Origin: DATLFI01 sp035524895
Lineage (GTDB): Bacteria > Acidobacteriota > Thermoanaerobaculia > Multivoradales > Multivoraceae
Direction: 5' to 3'
DNA length: 8,221 bases
Assembly (NCBI GenBank): GCA_035524895.1
Contig: DATLFI010000440.1
Span: 1-8,221 of the forward strand
The position numbers were made by a program, and so were the translations under genes. Shown piece by piece: positions 7,301 through 8,221 of this stretch; positions within the stretch are counted from its first letter, which is position 1, and every line of letters begins with the position of its first letter. The notes under the pieces are model-generated. The model did no database searches and was not told the DNA's origin. It was given only the letters and a program-made list of their open reading frames with translations.

Positions 7301-7649
7301 CGAGCAACGGGTCGCGGAGCGGCGCCTTGTCGTACGCGTAGTCGCGAAGAGCCTCGGCGTCGAGATCCAGAAGAGCTGCGAGCCCCAGGACGGTCCAGTC
7401 CCGGATTTGGTCCTCTCGCTCTAGAGCTTCGAGATCCTCCAGCCACTCCGAGGCGTCGGAGTAGGACACCGAATAGTCGCCTGGCGAGAGCGGTCGTGGA
7501 TCCGAGTGCGGTGGTATCAGGGTGGAATCTGGCCCTTCATCTCCTTCGTGGTCGTGTCTCCAAGGTGACCCCGACAATGCTATCCCGACCACGAGGACGA
7601 GGAACCCGACAACGAAGATGGCGAGTAAGCGGCGTACGACAGTCTTCAT
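4311..7649 (-). CDS. Large exported or membrane-anchored protein of unknown family, first gene of the CHAT-TIR operon
   Basis: The product is 1112 residues and I do not recognise the family. The N-terminus is basic (KTVVRR) followed by a hydrophobic stretch at about 8-25 (LLAIFVVGFLVLVVGIAL), so it is a signal peptide or signal anchor; the possible cleavage region is IALSGS. The rest has no other clear membrane segment and should face the envelope. Residues about 60-620 are mixed helical and tryptophan-rich, with YDGGLRGTEAGMTFFYTDL (374-392) and MWWWDQHYQLMADYEPQY (485-502) as likely conserved cores. Residues about 630-815 look strand-rich. A Gly/Pro/Ser linker (about 819-845) precedes a second strand-rich part (846-1090). 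The protein ends in an acidic tail (CEEDEERLERCSD). Only four cysteines are visible (427, 580, 1100, 1110), so disulfides are possible. Start ATG 7649 has a strong AGGAGGG (7665-7659) 9 bases upstream. Its place just before TPR-CHAT suggests a sensor, partner or target; this is inference. Confidence 0.88.
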   Translation of the reverse strand: MKTVVRRLLAIFVVGFLVLVVGIALSGSPWRHDHEGDEGPDSTLIPPHSDPRPLSPGDYSVSYSDASEWLEDLEALEREDQIRDWTVLGLAALLDLDAEALRDYAYDKAPLRDPLLADLTTNQVGPGRSLFDSRGLLHLLVPERDPYESRTIALLLDDHRKDSGLDEPQVQLHRYRIDAGKHQVALRTEKPQPTPQVRLDRGYRETRIDQPDGLETFLAETRHLSRVWVRNDSQLWAAGWTWPGTPGGEITAEDLAILQQGYERAALGLESEPGFSLDPGAPVGDLEAVARLLRDAGYPDAEAFTEEYEMLMNDFEIALESASQDPTFALDEEKQARIAEEIGTSFEKLGTDYPKYGKFVGILLGDKPLYQYARYDGGLRGTEAGMTFFYTDLVAKAWPMEVGTGSPTGTVPGFVSDLDARTPWSHCSTMDESGRLWFGLREEGMTPHTDRVELGSQVTRLFSRIEDPEAPDREIEPSYRFGRIMWWWDQHYQLMADYEPQYHRLDQLMRWGAVLSWLSDRGDLALPVPAASEALRNLRFADWLSQNSDLRWSHDLPWVNPEGLETEALLVLWSDNYEDCGSSGIFWSGGISGPGLQRVAQMRDQLPRLNARVARGGLTREATDFSAATRSGSIGTDTIRRTLGAVESNAARVDVTASGRKVWPLGRLKAWVAESSPRRLRLDISASLGRLRQRLVVQDLEVGALTVEAESRVATVTWRPGVLGRARRGLAAVEDALARQRPLGEAAAQAEGASLTFFDREAGRAFLRFDSDSGGRWIALEKGLPEAGQDLALRLGAPGEGGAPVTWFGARFTGPPRIPPVDGGGSGGWLSSPPGGGSGPGGLGKPVRLAVARRPDDGAEVLPTRLVGEDRRGLLYLERDRVTVKADDPVFGLDGTVEGAAMLEPAVGNRVAAARRAAIEDGYARTFSLDNGSLALVEGRELTLVRPQDPWHARLRAALDGEGSARELLVKVQDDGQALIVERPRVVSLGQAQEALDLGDFLRRYGAESNPNSIRGPPGPPLYLERRFAATLEESNLVAGAPQREWRVRVVRMAEAPGGGSPPDILVWDGGEWFAGGGGVDSVRAAGLDVARLVYAASDCEEDEERLERCSD

Positions 7650-7684
7650 GACTTCGGTCCCTCCTGCATCGTGAGCTGCTTAGC

Positions 7685-7704
7685 CGGCGAGCGACGCTTC
7701 GCCG
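7685..7704 (-). other. Short inverted repeat in the operon leader
   Basis: CGGCGA (7685-7690) and TCGCCG (7699-7704) are perfect 6-base arms around an 8-base centre that is itself partly symmetric (GCG-A-CGC). In the transcript this could form a hairpin about 20 bases before the ribosome site; on DNA it could be an operator. Such repeats arise easily in GC-rich DNA, so a function is not established. Confidence 0.3.
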
Positions 7705-7805
7705 ATGTCACCGGCCGGAGTTCGGTGGCTCTCTCCTATAGATGACGGACGCGGTCGGTCCATTTCTAGCCACTCGAAAAGGCGGTGAGTAGCTCCAGGG
7801 CTGTC

Positions 7806-7830
7806 GACCCGGACTCTCTCGAGGCGGGTC
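7806..7830 (-). terminator. Possible weak stem-loop downstream of the dehydratase gene
   Basis: GACCCG (7806-7811) and CGGGTC (7825-7830) form a 6-base stem with a 13-base loop, 23 bases beyond the dehydratase stop. There is no T-run after it on the minus strand, so it is not a classical intrinsic terminator. It may slow or protect transcripts, or be chance. Confidence 0.22.
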
Positions 7831-7853
7831 TCGGAGAACGGCTCAACTCGCGT

Positions 7854-8221
7854 TCAGTCAGGCGGGGACACACCTGCGAGTGCCGTGATCCCGATCAGCT
7901 CGGCGAACTTCTGGAGGTCGATGTTGCCGCCGGAGACGACGGCGACGACCGGGCCTTCGGTGCCTAGCTTGCCGGTCAGGGCCGCGGCGACGGGGAGGGC
8001 GCCGGCGCCTTCGGCGATGATCCGAGCGCGCTCGGCGAGCACGCGCATGGCGTCGCGGACCTCGTCCAAGGAGACGACGACGGTCTCGTCGACGACCTGG
8101 CTCATCCGCTCCCACATGCGTGGGAAGAGGCTCTTGCCGCCGGCGCCGTCGACGAAGGTGGCCTGCCACCCGGGGAAGACGAGGGGCTCGCCCCGGCGGT
8201 AGGAGAGGGCGGCGGGGGCGG
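7854..8221 (-). CDS. Threonine/serine ammonia-lyase (dehydratase), C-terminal part, cut by window edge
   Basis: The 121 visible residues are the C-terminal part; the start and the catalytic lysine lie beyond the window. The sequence aligns by eye with the end of TdcB-type PLP-dependent threonine dehydratases: FVDGAGGKSLFPRM, VVVSLDEVRDAMRVLAERA, IAEGAGALPVAAAL, and the PLP-pyridine motif SGGN (7934-7923) followed by IDLQKFAELIG. The family deaminates L-threonine or L-serine to 2-oxobutyrate or pyruvate. The protein ends about 20 residues after SGGN, so it lacks the C-terminal regulatory region of biosynthetic IlvA and looks like the short catabolic type. The frame stays open through 8221. Base composition is clearly higher in GC (roughly 70-80 percent in lines counted by hand) than most of the operon downstream. 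It is probably a resident housekeeping gene rather than part of the CHAT-TIR system. Confidence 0.9.
   Translation of the reverse strand, partial: APAALSYRRGEPLVFPGWQATFVDGAGGKSLFPRMWERMSQVVDETVVVSLDEVRDAMRVLAERARIIAEGAGALPVAAALTGKLGTEGPVVAVVSGGNIDLQKFAELIGITALAGVSPPD
7955..7988. repeat. Right copy of imperfect direct repeat flanking the operon
   Basis: This is the counterpart of 714-747, matching 28 of 34 bases in the same orientation, and lies in the dehydratase coding sequence for the segment around AAALTGKLGTEG. Together the two copies bracket all of the TIR, CHAT and exported-protein genes, about 7.2 kb apart. The level of identity suits either old attachment-type repeats or paralogous coding sequence. 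Confidence 0.55.

Larger units (their letters stand above)
7650..7853 (-). promoter_or_regulatory. Leader region upstream of the CHAT-TIR operon
   Basis: This 204-base non-coding region separates the dehydratase stop from the operon start and is the only sizeable gap upstream of the three genes, so the operon promoter most likely lies here. The best -10-like sequence on the minus strand is TATAGG (7741-7736), about 87 bases before the ATG, with no convincing -35 element. The ribosome site AGGAGGG is at 7665-7659. The gap also contains the inverted repeats listed separately. Readthrough from the dehydratase gene is possible because all four genes face the same way. Confidence 0.35.

Noticed and set aside
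7858..8169. Minus-strand frame of 103 codons within the dehydratase end
   Set aside because: Almost entirely Arg, Gly, Pro and Asp; an out-of-frame reading of the dehydratase.
1..8221. CRISPR array, tRNA, rRNA, integrase or transposase genes
   Set aside because: No regularly spaced repeats, no tRNA-like end sequences and no integrase or transposase motifs were found in any reading examined.

Overview
The window is high-GC bacterial DNA with short intergenic gaps, ATG and GTG starts, and good Shine-Dalgarno sites 9 bases upstream of the starts in the main operon. Nothing in it fixes the phylum. GC content plus large TPR-CHAT and TIR proteins would suit a soil or metagenomic lineage such as Myxococcota, Acidobacteriota, Gemmatimonadota or Actinomycetota; this is inference only.

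Layout from left to right: a plus-strand gene (102-644) for a small protein with one N-terminal membrane segment. Then a short convergent gap (645-753) holding a degenerate, frameshifted remnant that resembles the 3' end of a threonine/serine dehydratase gene. Then a three-gene minus-strand operon read from 7649 down to 754: (i) a 1112-residue protein of unknown family with a signal sequence or signal anchor, (ii) an 881-residue TPR-CHAT protein (caspase/separase-like putative protease with its His and Cys in place), and (iii) a 294-residue TIR protein with its putative catalytic Glu in place and a C-terminal domain that I read as a ubiquitin-like beta-grasp fold. Upstream is a 204-base non-coding region (7650-7853), then the 3' part of a TdcB-like threonine/serine ammonia-lyase gene (7854-8221) cut by the window edge.

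The operon is the centre of interest. It couples an envelope-facing protein, a protease-like switch on a TPR scaffold and a putative NAD-consuming TIR effector. The CHAT and TIR genes overlap by an ATGA, so their translation is probably coupled. This resembles bacterial conflict (abortive-infection or programmed-death) modules in which a sensor activates a CHAT protease that in turn releases or activates a toxic effector. The sequence supports the domains and gene order; the defence role is inference.

A second signal is that the operon is bracketed by imperfect direct repeats of 34 bases (28 identical) at 714-747 and 7955-7988. One lies inside the intact dehydratase 3' end, the other inside the remnant, in the same orientation. 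This is what is expected if a mobile island inserted into the 3' end of the dehydratase gene and displaced the old end, although decay of a tandem paralogue would look similar. No integrase, transposase, tRNA, rRNA or CRISPR array was seen.
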